Shown: piece after piece, positions 1-5,151 of the stretch | Numbering within the stretch: position 1 is the stretch's first letter | Layout of the letters: each line of letters opens with the position of its first letter | Assembly (NCBI GenBank): GCA_027001105.1 | Contig: JALTMZ010000078.1 | Location: 1-8,843 of the forward strand | From: Thermococcus sp. | GTDB lineage: Archaea; Methanobacteriota_B; Thermococci; Thermococcales; Thermococcaceae | Length of the DNA stretch: 8,843 nt | Reading direction: 5' to 3' | Translations under genes and position numbers: made by a program | The notes under the pieces: model-generated | The model's database searches: none | What the model saw: only the letters and a program-made list of their open reading frames with translations | Told to the model about the DNA's origin: nothing

Positions 1-413
1 ATACCGGCTGCAACGAGCTCTTTGTAAAAATTGGCAACGTTTTTACCAAATTTTTCTGCCTTGTCCGGATCATATGCCTCGTTTATTAATTCTTTTATTG
101 GGCCAAATATGGAGTCCATTATTTTTGGAAGGCTCTCTGAGAGAACGCCCATAACTTCCTTGAGCTCTTGTATGTCTTCTTCGTCGCCTTTGCTCTTTTC
201 ATATGTTTTCAACATATCTTTCATTATTTCAATTTTTTCTTCTATGACCTCCAAATCCTCCTCGCTCTTAGCCTCCTTGAGTTGCTGTGTGAGGTCCCGT
301 ATTGTTTCTTCAATTAATTTTTTTATTCCATTGTCATTGTCTACAGTTCTTTCCATTACCTCAAGGATTTTTTTCTTCATTTCTTTTTCAAACTCCTTTT
401 CATCAAACTCCAT
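1..413 (-). CDS. Charged coiled-coil hypothetical protein (3' end off the left edge)
   Basis: The frame starts at an ATG (411-413) and stays open for 137 codons to the window edge, so the stop lies outside. A strong ribosome binding site, GAGGTGAT, ends 5 bases before the ATG, and the start is 20 bases after the stop of the winged-helix gene, so the two are very probably cotranscribed. The product begins MEFDEKEFEKEMKKKILEVM and is extremely rich in Glu, Lys and Asp. Residues about 1-95 look like long amphipathic helices with coiled-coil potential, with a glycine/proline break around FGPIKEL (103-109). There is no signal peptide, membrane segment, cysteine or recognisable catalytic motif in the visible part. 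Its function is unknown; a cytoplasmic partner of the adjacent DNA-binding protein is a guess from position only. That it is a real gene is well supported by the binding site and operon spacing. Confidence 0.8.
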   Translation of the reverse strand, partial: MEFDEKEFEKEMKKKILEVMERTVDNDNGIKKLIEETIRDLTQQLKEAKSEEDLEVIEEKIEIMKDMLKTYEKSKGDEEDIQELKEVMGVLSESLPKIMDSIFGPIKELINEAYDPDKAEKFGKNVANFYKELVAAG

Positions 414-433
414 CTTTATCACCTCAATAATTA

Positions 434-877
434 TTATCTCTGGTCAAACCTAATTGGGATTCCGATTAAATCAAACCACTTATTGATCACTTCTTTTCTT
501 AGTGTGTAACATCTCCCCTTCTCACCTTCCACTTCTTCAAAAACGTTGAGCTCCAAAAGAAGCTCCACTTTCTCCCTGACGGTATTTCTCGAACCCTTTC
601 CACGTCTCGCTTTGAGTTCTCTCGCTATTTGGCTTATATTGGCTTTTTTAAGGTCGAATACTATCTTGACTATTTCCCTTGCAATAGGATCGTGCCTGAT
701 CTCGGGTATCACAATATCAATGCTGAGCTCTCCATACTGTGCGTAGATATTTATGAGTCTGAGATAGTTCTGAGCCAATTGGGAGACAAGTTCAAAGCTT
801 TTCATGAGCTCATCCAGTGCTTTTCTTAAGGTCTTTAGTTCTTCTGCAAGCTTCTCGACATCATTGTTCTCTGTCAT
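434..877 (-). CDS. Coiled-coil plus winged-helix DNA-binding protein
   Basis: With the ATG at 877 this is a 147-residue protein. Residues about 5-45 form a heptad-like helix (EKLAEELKTLRKALDELMK), probably a dimerisation coiled coil. Residues about 64-127 read as a winged helix-turn-helix: DPIAREIVKIVFDLKKANIS, then an IARELKARRG helix, then a basic recognition helix around SRNTVREKVELL, and a wing around EGEKGRCYTLR. This layout is typical of archaeal transcription regulators, and the target is unknown. An ATG four codons upstream (889) is possible. I prefer 877 because GGGAG lies 5 bases before it, while 889 has no binding site. A TATA-like CTATATGA (911-918) predicts a transcript start near 889, so the longer form would have to be leaderless. 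It sits 53-65 bases downstream of the KaiC-like gene and 20 bases upstream of the charged coiled-coil gene. Confidence 0.8.
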   Translation of the reverse strand: MTENNDVEKLAEELKTLRKALDELMKSFELVSQLAQNYLRLINIYAQYGELSIDIVIPEIRHDPIAREIVKIVFDLKKANISQIARELKARRGKGSRNTVREKVELLLELNVFEEVEGEKGRCYTLRKEVINKWFDLIGIPIRFDQR

Positions 878-910
878 TGCTGCTCCCATTACTCTTTATG
901 GTTGCTCAAT

Positions 911-918
911 TCATATAG
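911..918 (-). promoter_or_regulatory. Probable TATA box of the winged-helix gene
   Basis: On the minus strand the spacer after the KaiC-like gene holds CTATATGA preceded by an A/C-rich stretch (AAAACAC) that could act as BRE. Its centre is about 26 bases from position 889, so a transcript would begin at or next to the upstream ATG and 12 bases before the preferred ATG at 877. This suggests the winged-helix and coiled-coil genes have their own promoter even though they lie downstream of the KaiC-like gene. It is a visual match only. Confidence 0.4.
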
Positions 919-942
919 GTGTTTTGATTAAAATTGAACAAA

Positions 943-1692
943 CTAAAGTATCTCTATATTGCCCTTAGCAACCCAATATCTAAAGCTCTTAAGCTCAAAA
1001 TTCGGAAGAAGGGATTTGGTTATTCTAAGCTTCCCACCAATCCTGTTTTCAACTTCATGGGAGGTTATGGATATTACCTGGTCAGCTATGCTGGACAGCC
1101 ATGCTGAGAACCTTGGTGAAATCTCATCCCTGTTAAGAAAGTAAATTCTCGTTGGAAATGCAATGCCCTTTTCAAGTTTTAACTTTTCATTAAACGCCAT
1201 AGATTCCTCAATCACCTTCATGTATCTTTCCTCACCGATACGCATTGCAAAAGAACCTGCCGTGAATATTGCAGCAATTGAGTTTTCAATTTGCTCTGGG
1301 GTTAAAATCCTTTCAAAGAGCTCAACCATCTTCGGAATATACATCCTTGGATCAAAGCTTCCAAATTGATAAACCCCGTCATACGAATATTTTATACCAT
1401 ACAGTGATCCAAATACATCAAGTATCTTCAGCCTGCCTTCTTTCAGCATCGCCTCAGCATTCAAACCAACTACAGAAAGGCGGTTGAAAAGATTCGAAAG
1501 CGGGTATCTGTGGTTGATCAAAATCCCCAAATCCCCCTCATCAATTCTGTTCTTTAGAATCTTCAGTCCCAATATCCACCCAGCAGAGCCATTTAAATCA
1601 CTTTCATACGAAATTACAATAAGGCCCCCTTTAATGAGCCCTCCTCCCAATGCCAAGTCCAGTTCGGGGATTCCTGTAGACACAACTCTCAT
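943..1692 (-). CDS. KaiC/RadA-like RecA-fold protein with degenerate Walker A
   Basis: A 249-residue protein starting MRVVSTGIPELDLALGGGLI. The TGIPELDLALGGGLIKGGLIVI block (6-27) is the hallmark N-terminus of archaeal KaiC/Rad55-type ATPases (COG0467). Where the family then has a G-x-x-G-x-G-K-T/S P-loop, this protein has SYESDLNGSAGW (28-39), with no GK[ST]. The rest keeps the family shape: an ILINHRYP strand, a long helical middle, an IAAIFTAGS strand where Walker B is expected but without the usual acidic pair, and a C-terminus like the KaiC tail (IADQVISITSHEVENRIGGKLRITK). ATP hydrolysis is therefore doubtful; a structural or regulatory role is inferred. The frame extends to a GTG at 1701, but that GTG lies inside the AGGTGA binding site placed 5 bases before the ATG at 1692, so 1692 is the better start. 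The length is normal for a single-domain KaiC-like protein, so this is not a truncation. Confidence 0.75.
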   Translation of the reverse strand: MRVVSTGIPELDLALGGGLIKGGLIVISYESDLNGSAGWILGLKILKNRIDEGDLGILINHRYPLSNLFNRLSVVGLNAEAMLKEGRLKILDVFGSLYGIKYSYDGVYQFGSFDPRMYIPKMVELFERILTPEQIENSIAAIFTAGSFAMRIGEERYMKVIEESMAFNEKLKLEKGIAFPTRIYFLNRDEISPRFSAWLSSIADQVISITSHEVENRIGGKLRITKSLLPNFELKSFRYWVAKGNIEIL

Positions 1693-1726
1693 TCTATTCA
1701 CCTGCTAAGTGTAGTTACATCTAATA

Positions 1727-1737
1727 GTTCATAAGGT
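1727..1737 (-). promoter_or_regulatory. Possible TATA/BRE upstream of the KaiC-like gene
   Basis: On the minus strand the sequence AAAACCTTATGAAC lies 35-45 bases before the ATG at 1692. A TTATGA-centred TATA box here would place the transcript start near 1705, just before the AGGTGA binding site, giving the same very short leader as elsewhere in the window. The match to the Thermococcales TATA consensus is mediocre, and read-through from the gene ending at 1829 is equally possible because no T-run is seen between them on the coding strand. Confidence 0.3.
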
Positions 1738-1740
1738 TTT

Positions 1741-1806
1741 AGCTCGGTATCTATCCGATCCAACAGCATTTCTAAGTGCTGATCAGATATCTATTCTAAT
1801 CGAGCT
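1741..1806. repeat. Imperfect 66-base inverted repeat / potential RNA structure in the spacer
   Basis: Read on the plus strand, AGCTCGGT (1741-1748) pairs with ATCGAGCT (1799-1806, one G-U). TATCCGAT (1752-1759) pairs with ATCAGATA (1782-1789, one mismatch). CAGCATT (1764-1770) pairs with AGTGCTG (1775-1781, one G-U) around a TCTA tetraloop. The helices are nested and form one elongated hairpin with a 3-by-9 internal loop and a CCAA bulge. The same region contains two overlapping perfect 8-base palindromes, CTGATCAG (1779-1786) and AGATATCT (1785-1792). It occupies about half of the only sizeable spacer inside the minus-strand cluster. It could be a small RNA, a 5'-leader structure of the KaiC-like transcript, or a protein-binding site. 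Two G-U pairs form only on the plus strand, while the 1756/1785 mismatch becomes G-U only on the minus strand, so the strand is undecided. Confidence 0.5.
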
Positions 1807-1828
1807 GTTGTTACGCTATGGCAGGCTC

Positions 1829-2146
1829 TTATATGGTGCTGCTTCGCTCTTTGAGCGTATTTAAAAGAAAGGGCTTAATATCGCTGAGGGTTTTCCTATC
1901 AAACACATTCTCTGTTTGAAGAGAATACCTAAGAATTGCCATTTTTTCAAAAGCTGTTAAAAGATTTTCATCTTTTGAATTCAATGCCAGTTGCCGTAGT
2001 ATGCGGTACATTTCTTCGATGGTATCCATAAGCAGAACTCTGTCATCGAAGATATCATCCCCTGCTAAAATCCTATCCACAAGCTTTAAAACAAATTCAA
2101 TTTTTTCGTGTTTACCAGTTCTGGACAATCTGGTAATAATGGACAT
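1829..2146 (-). CDS. Small all-helical hypothetical protein
   Basis: A 105-residue protein starting MSIITRLSRTGKHEKIEFVL. The ATG is supported by GGGTG (2154-2158), 7 bases upstream and embedded in the last codons and stop region of the preceding gene. Only 4 bases separate the two genes, so they are almost certainly translated from one mRNA. The sequence looks entirely alpha-helical and amphipathic (KIEFVLKLVDRILAG, LLMDTIEEMYRILRQLAL, ENLLTAFEKMAILRYSL), with no membrane segment, cysteine or known motif. It may form a small helical bundle related in style to the repeats of its neighbour. The function is unknown; being the co-translated partner of the long helical-repeat protein suggests that the two products interact, which is inference. 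Confidence 0.75.
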   Translation of the reverse strand: MSIITRLSRTGKHEKIEFVLKLVDRILAGDDIFDDRVLLMDTIEEMYRILRQLALNSKDENLLTAFEKMAILRYSLQTENVFDRKTLSDIKPFLLNTLKERSSTI

Positions 2147-2150
2147 CTTT

Positions 2151-3416
2151 TTACACCCTATGTTCTTTTTTCAGCTCGTCTTCAATTACTTTCACCAATA
2201 TTTCAGATATAAGCACCGAAGAGAGCTTTGGATCTTCAACATGCATTACAAGATCAAGAGCATCTCCAATCTTGTTATTCTTCAGAAGATAATGGGCAAT
2301 GTCCCCTAAAGCCAATGAACGAAGTTTCCTGCTTTTTAGCCTGCTTGTCATTCGAGCAGCTTCGACAACTTGTCCAATTTTAAGGTAATATTGAACCGCT
2401 TTAACAATGACCTCTTCTGACTCAATTTTTTCCGAAATATATCTTGCGATGGACGAGTATTCGGGAGAGGGGTTGTCTATAAGATAGTTTAGAACAGCCT
2501 TGCTTGCTATTTCAGAGTCCTTGGGATCGAGTGTTTGAAGATAAGGTATAACAGTACCGGGTCTTCTTTCCATGAGAACTTTCATAATTTCAATGAGCTT
2601 CTGCTCTTTATCACTTACGTGTGACAGTGCTTCCACTGAATGAGCTATGTCTCCGTTTATAGCAAATATCACAGCTAAATCCTCGTTTATGTCGATTGCA
2701 AGGTTATCAGAAATTTCGATTGCCACAGTTAGAAGGCGATCAGCATATTTTTTATCAAGATCCTTGTGTTTTAAATAAAATAGAACTTCTTTCACTGTCT
2801 GTTTGAGCCAGTACCTACTTTTAAGTTCTTTTATCATTAAAATCGCCCTATCATATTCACCAATTTTTAAATAGGACTTTATGATCTCTGCAATTGCATA
2901 AGATCTGTAGGGCTCTTCACTGATGTGCTCGAGAATCAATTCAATTTTTCTAATTCTGTAAATGATCCTAATCTTCTCCCCAACAAGGGTACTTAGGTAT
3001 TCTTTTAGAATGTTTACGAGTATCTCATTCTTTAACTTTTTATTTGATATGTACTCAGAATAATAAAAAGCCTCATCGATCTCACCAAGCTGGAGCATGT
3101 AAGATATTAGATCTCTAAACAGCTTATCACGGGTTTTCTTTGGCAAAATCATGATGTCATCAGCAAGCTGTCTGAACATCTTTTTTGAGGACTTCATTTT
3201 TGCTTTCCCAAGATAAAATGCAATAGCCAGAAGAGCTTTTAAGATTTCGATTGGATTGTCTATCTCTTCTGCGGCATCAAAAGCCTTTTTAAATGCTTGT
3301 TCATACAGAGGATTCTTAGCTAGTGCCAGTGTTGCCCCAATTCTTGCATAAGTAACGGCCCTAATATAGGGGCTTTGGATAGCATCTACTGAGGCAAGTG
3401 CTTCTTTAATGAGCAT
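2151..3416 (-). CDS. Alpha-helical (TPR/HEAT-like) repeat protein
   Basis: With the ATG at 3414-3416 this is a 421-residue protein starting MLIKEALASVDAIQSPYIRA. It is a chain of helix pairs with TPR-like signatures: SPYIRAVTYARIGATLALAK, YEQAFKKAFDAAEEI, PYRSYAIAEIIKSYLKIGEY, EDLAVIFAINGDIAHSVEAL, and near the end SLALGDIAHYLLKNNKIGDA. These alpha-solenoid folds normally serve as protein-binding scaffolds. It has no signal peptide, membrane segment or catalytic motif, so it is probably cytoplasmic. The open frame reaches a TTG at 3458. An AGGTGAT binding site (3423-3429) 6 bases before the ATG, and a TATA-like TTAATAA (3462-3468) predicting transcription from about 3439, both support the shorter form. 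It heads the minus-strand cluster and is divergent from the methyltransferase. The precise family is not recognised. Confidence 0.75.
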   Translation of the reverse strand: MLIKEALASVDAIQSPYIRAVTYARIGATLALAKNPLYEQAFKKAFDAAEEIDNPIEILKALLAIAFYLGKAKMKSSKKMFRQLADDIMILPKKTRDKLFRDLISYMLQLGEIDEAFYYSEYISNKKLKNEILVNILKEYLSTLVGEKIRIIYRIRKIELILEHISEEPYRSYAIAEIIKSYLKIGEYDRAILMIKELKSRYWLKQTVKEVLFYLKHKDLDKKYADRLLTVAIEISDNLAIDINEDLAVIFAINGDIAHSVEALSHVSDKEQKLIEIMKVLMERRPGTVIPYLQTLDPKDSEIASKAVLNYLIDNPSPEYSSIARYISEKIESEEVIVKAVQYYLKIGQVVEAARMTSRLKSRKLRSLALGDIAHYLLKNNKIGDALDLVMHVEDPKLSSVLISEILVKVIEDELKKEHRV

Positions 3417-3461
3417 ATATGCATCACCTGATTTAATTTGTTTTTGTTTGGGTGTCAATCC

Positions 3462-3472
3462 TTATTAATTTT
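3462..3472 (-). promoter_or_regulatory. Probable TATA/BRE of the helical-repeat gene cluster
   Basis: The minus strand reads AAAATTAATAA here. A TATA box centred near 3465 predicts a transcript start around 3439, leaving a leader of about 22 bases that contains the AGGTGAT ribosome binding site at 3423-3429 before the ATG at 3416. The TTG at 3458 would lie upstream of this start, a second argument against using it. Confidence 0.5.
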
Positions 3473-3480
3473 CGGTTGCC

Positions 3481-3493
3481 AAATCTTTTTAAA
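3481..3493 (+). promoter_or_regulatory. Probable BRE/TATA of the Trm11-like gene, giving a leaderless mRNA
   Basis: AAATC followed by TTTTTAAA (3486-3493) has the A-rich BRE plus TATA layout of Thermococcales promoters. Its centre is about 26 bases before the ATG at 3516, and the 20 bases before that ATG contain no Shine-Dalgarno motif, so the transcript probably begins at or within a base or two of the start codon. The two divergent TATA boxes (3462-3468 and 3486-3493) lie only about 17 bases apart. Confidence 0.55.
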
Positions 3494-3515
3494 GCATGAC
3501 TATTAGCTTCCCACT

Positions 3516-4610
3516 ATGTATGCATTAATCCTTGGAAAGAATCCTAAGCTGAGCGAAGCAGAGTTTTACTCATTTGTAAAAAGATTCGGACTCAAAATTA
3601 AGATTGTTGAAACTTCCCACAACTGGATAATCTTTGAGAGCTCCAAAAAAGTAGAGCGTCTTTTTCATAGACTTGGCGGTGCACTGAAGCTTGTAAAGAT
3701 CATCGGGAATGAGGAAGATGCAGTAAAAGAACTTACATATTCAAAGCTTTTTACAGTTAGCATCTACGGGAAAGAGGACTGGAAGCTTTGGAGAAAGCTT
3801 GGAAGCCAGATAAAGAAAACCTTCAAGAGTGAAGGTCCCATCAAATTCTTTAAGCCAGCCAAGGTCTATGCTATGCCATCTGAACTAATTCTAAAAGGAT
3901 TCCCAGAGACTAAGGATTTTGTGTTTATCTATGGGGAAAAACTCTGGGTAGGAGAAACGATAAAAATTACTGACCCATTTGAGCTGAAAAAGCTTGATGT
4001 TGAGAGACCGGTTCAAAGAGCAATTTTTTCAATCCCCCCCAGATTAGCGAGGATAATGGTTAATCTGACAGAGATTAGGCAAGGGAATTTCTTGGATCCC
4101 TTCTGTGGCATTGGAACAATAGTTCAGGAATTCCTCCTCCAAGGGCTGAATGCATATGGGAGCGACTCAGATCCCAAGGCAATTAAAGGGACAAAAGAAA
4201 ACCTGAAGTGGTTGAAGAAAGAATTTAGAGTCAAAAAAACCGCTCACTTAGAAGTGTGTGATGCTAGAAAGCTTAAGCGCTGCTTTAGAACTAAGTTCGA
4301 TGCCATAGTTACAGAGCCTTGGCTGGGGAAACCCCTCAAGTATAATCCCACAAGGGGAGAGGCCATACAAATGGCAAATCAACTTGACCGCTTTTACTAT
4401 CAAGTTTTCGACAGTTTTAGAGATGTGCTTAAAAGAAATGGGAGAGTTGTATTTGTATTTCCAGCATACAAACTCAAAGATGGGAAGATATACAGGAAAG
4501 AAAGAAGATGGCTGGAAAAGCTTGGTTTTGAAGTCTTAGCAAAATACACTGACTTTGAGGAGAGGCATAGGGTGGTTAGAGACATCCACGTGCTGAGATT
4601 TAAAGGATAA
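3516..4610 (+). CDS. Trm11/COG1041-type SAM-dependent RNA (tRNA guanosine) methyltransferase homologue
   Basis: A 364-residue protein with the two-part layout of archaeal Trm-G10/Trm11 enzymes. An N-terminal region of about 150 residues (MYALILGKNPKLSEAEF start) corresponds to the NFLD/THUMP RNA-binding part. RPVQRAIFSIPPRLARIMVN (164-183) is the linker typical of COG1041. The Rossmann methyltransferase domain carries motif I DPFCGIGT (194-201, SAM binding), acidic SDSD (216-219), and motif IV TEPWLG (266-271). Family enzymes that methylate the guanine N2 normally have D/N-P-P-Y/F at motif IV, so the substitution by T-E-P-W sets this protein apart from a standard tRNA G10 methyltransferase. 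It probably modifies an RNA in the cytoplasm, with the target base open. It looks leaderless: no binding site precedes the ATG, and a TATA box sits 26 bases upstream. Confidence 0.8.
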   Translation: MYALILGKNPKLSEAEFYSFVKRFGLKIKIVETSHNWIIFESSKKVERLFHRLGGALKLVKIIGNEEDAVKELTYSKLFTVSIYGKEDWKLWRKLGSQIKKTFKSEGPIKFFKPAKVYAMPSELILKGFPETKDFVFIYGEKLWVGETIKITDPFELKKLDVERPVQRAIFSIPPRLARIMVNLTEIRQGNFLDPFCGIGTIVQEFLLQGLNAYGSDSDPKAIKGTKENLKWLKKEFRVKKTAHLEVCDARKLKRCFRTKFDAIVTEPWLGKPLKYNPTRGEAIQMANQLDRFYYQVFDSFRDVLKRNGRVVFVFPAYKLKDGKIYRKERRWLEKLGFEVLAKYTDFEERHRVVRDIHVLRFKG

Positions 4611-4626
4611 AAAGGAAATTTAGCTA

Positions 4627-4665
4627 TCAACTTCCAAATAACCTCTCATGCTCCTGTTTTATGCA
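4627..4665 (-). pseudogene. Out-of-frame conserved C-terminal tail of the CoA-binding protein
   Basis: From 4665 leftward on the minus strand a second frame reads C-I-K-Q-E-H-E-R-L-F-G-S followed by TGA (4627-4629). This matches the conserved ending of COG1832 proteins, which carry an R-C-x-x-x-E-H-x-R-L motif after the L-T-A-V-A segment. In the main frame the segment ends A-V-A-H-S-A-stop. The bases between the GCC alanine codon and the TGC cysteine codon number five (CATAG) instead of six, so a single inserted base would restore A-V-A-H-R-C-I-K-Q-E-H and a protein of about 143 residues. I see no heptanucleotide slippery site, so a deletion or sequencing error is more likely than programmed frameshifting. 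Confidence 0.75.
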
Positions 4666-5057
4666 CTATGGGCAACTGCAGTAAGTCCAGCCTCTTTTGC
4701 CTTTTTGAATGCTTCTCTGTTGTAGGTGTTAAACTGAAACCACACAACTTTTGCACCTTTTTTAATCGCCTGCTCAACATACTCCATCGTAAACTCTGGC
4801 CTTATAAACAGGTCAACAATTTCTACTTCACCAGGAATATCAAGCACAGAAGGATAGCATTTCCTACCAAGCACTTCCTCGTATCTTGGATTTACCGGGA
4901 TAACATCGTACCCATGATCCAAGAGATATTTCATGACATCATGGCTGGCTCTTTCGGGTTTTGGAGAAGCTCCCACGAGAGCAATCCGCTTATATCTTGT
5001 GAGAATTTCCCGGATATCATCGTCTGTTAACCTATCCAAAGGCATCTTCTTAACCAT
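4659..5057 (-). CDS. CoA-binding Rossmann protein (COG1832/YccU-like), C-terminus frameshifted
   Basis: A 132-residue product with the CoA-binding domain signature: IALVGASPKPERASHDVMKY (25-44, nucleotide loop), PVNP (54-57), VDLFIRPEFTMEYVEQAI (81-98) and GAKVVWFQ (101-108). Family members are cytoplasmic single-domain proteins of about 140 residues of unclear cellular role. Here the frame stops right after LTAVAHSA, just where homologues continue with a conserved tail of the form R-C-M-x-x-E-H-x-R-L. That tail is present immediately downstream in another frame (see 4627-4665), so one base appears to be missing near 4665-4668. The start at 5057 is supported by GGTGGT (5061-5066), 3 bases upstream, and by a TATA-like TTTTATTC (5088-5095). 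It is convergent with the methyltransferase and divergent from the PH-domain gene. Whether the shortened protein works is unknown. Confidence 0.85.
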   Translation of the reverse strand: MVKKMPLDRLTDDDIREILTRYKRIALVGASPKPERASHDVMKYLLDHGYDVIPVNPRYEEVLGRKCYPSVLDIPGEVEIVDLFIRPEFTMEYVEQAIKKGAKVVWFQFNTYNREAFKKAKEAGLTAVAHSA

Positions 5058-5087
5058 AGAACCACCTGAAACTAAGTTGGCATGAAT

Positions 5088-5095
5088 GAATAAAA
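5088..5095 (-). promoter_or_regulatory. Possible TATA box of the CoA-binding protein gene
   Basis: The minus strand reads GTTTTATTC, centred about 25 bases before position 5066, where the GGTGGT ribosome binding site of the CoA-binding gene begins. This gives a leader of about 10 bases, matching the arrangement inferred for the divergent neighbour. It is a visual match only. Confidence 0.4.
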
Positions 5096-5110
5096 CTATT
5101 GCGGTAATAA

Positions 5111-5120
5111 CATTTAAATT
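5111..5120 (+). promoter_or_regulatory. Probable TATA box of the PH-domain membrane protein gene
   Basis: CATTTAAATT contains a good TATA match (TTTAAATT, 5113-5120). Counting about 26 bases from its centre puts the transcript start near 5142, at the GGGTGGT ribosome binding site (5142-5148) and 10 bases before the ATG at 5152. Because the ATG at 5086 lies upstream of this box, it is very unlikely to be the real start. Confidence 0.5.
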
Positions 5121-5151
5121 TATGAAAACTTTTTCATTAATGGGTGGTAAA

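Noticed and set aside
31..453. Plus-strand 140-codon frame
   Set aside because: Ser/Phe/Ile-rich product typical of the reverse of a Lys/Glu-rich gene; the minus strand has a clear start with a ribosome binding site.
1741..1806. H/ACA guide RNA interpretation of the hairpin
   Set aside because: No convincing ACA box 14-16 bases after the upper stem on either strand, and the 3-by-9 internal loop is too lopsided for a guide pocket.
1702..1828. C/D box small RNA in the spacer
   Set aside because: No RTGATGA C box with a matching CTGA D box was found on either strand.
4654..4668. Programmed -1 frameshifting in the CoA-binding gene
   Set aside because: No X-XXY-YYZ slippery heptamer precedes the stop, and no downstream structure is evident; a one-base deletion is simpler.
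4668..5030. Plus-strand 120-codon frame opposite the CoA-binding protein
   Set aside because: Cys/Phe-rich antisense shadow of a recognisable conserved gene.
5086..5151. N-terminal extension of the PH-domain protein
   Set aside because: It precedes the TATA box and the ribosome binding site of the ATG at 5152.
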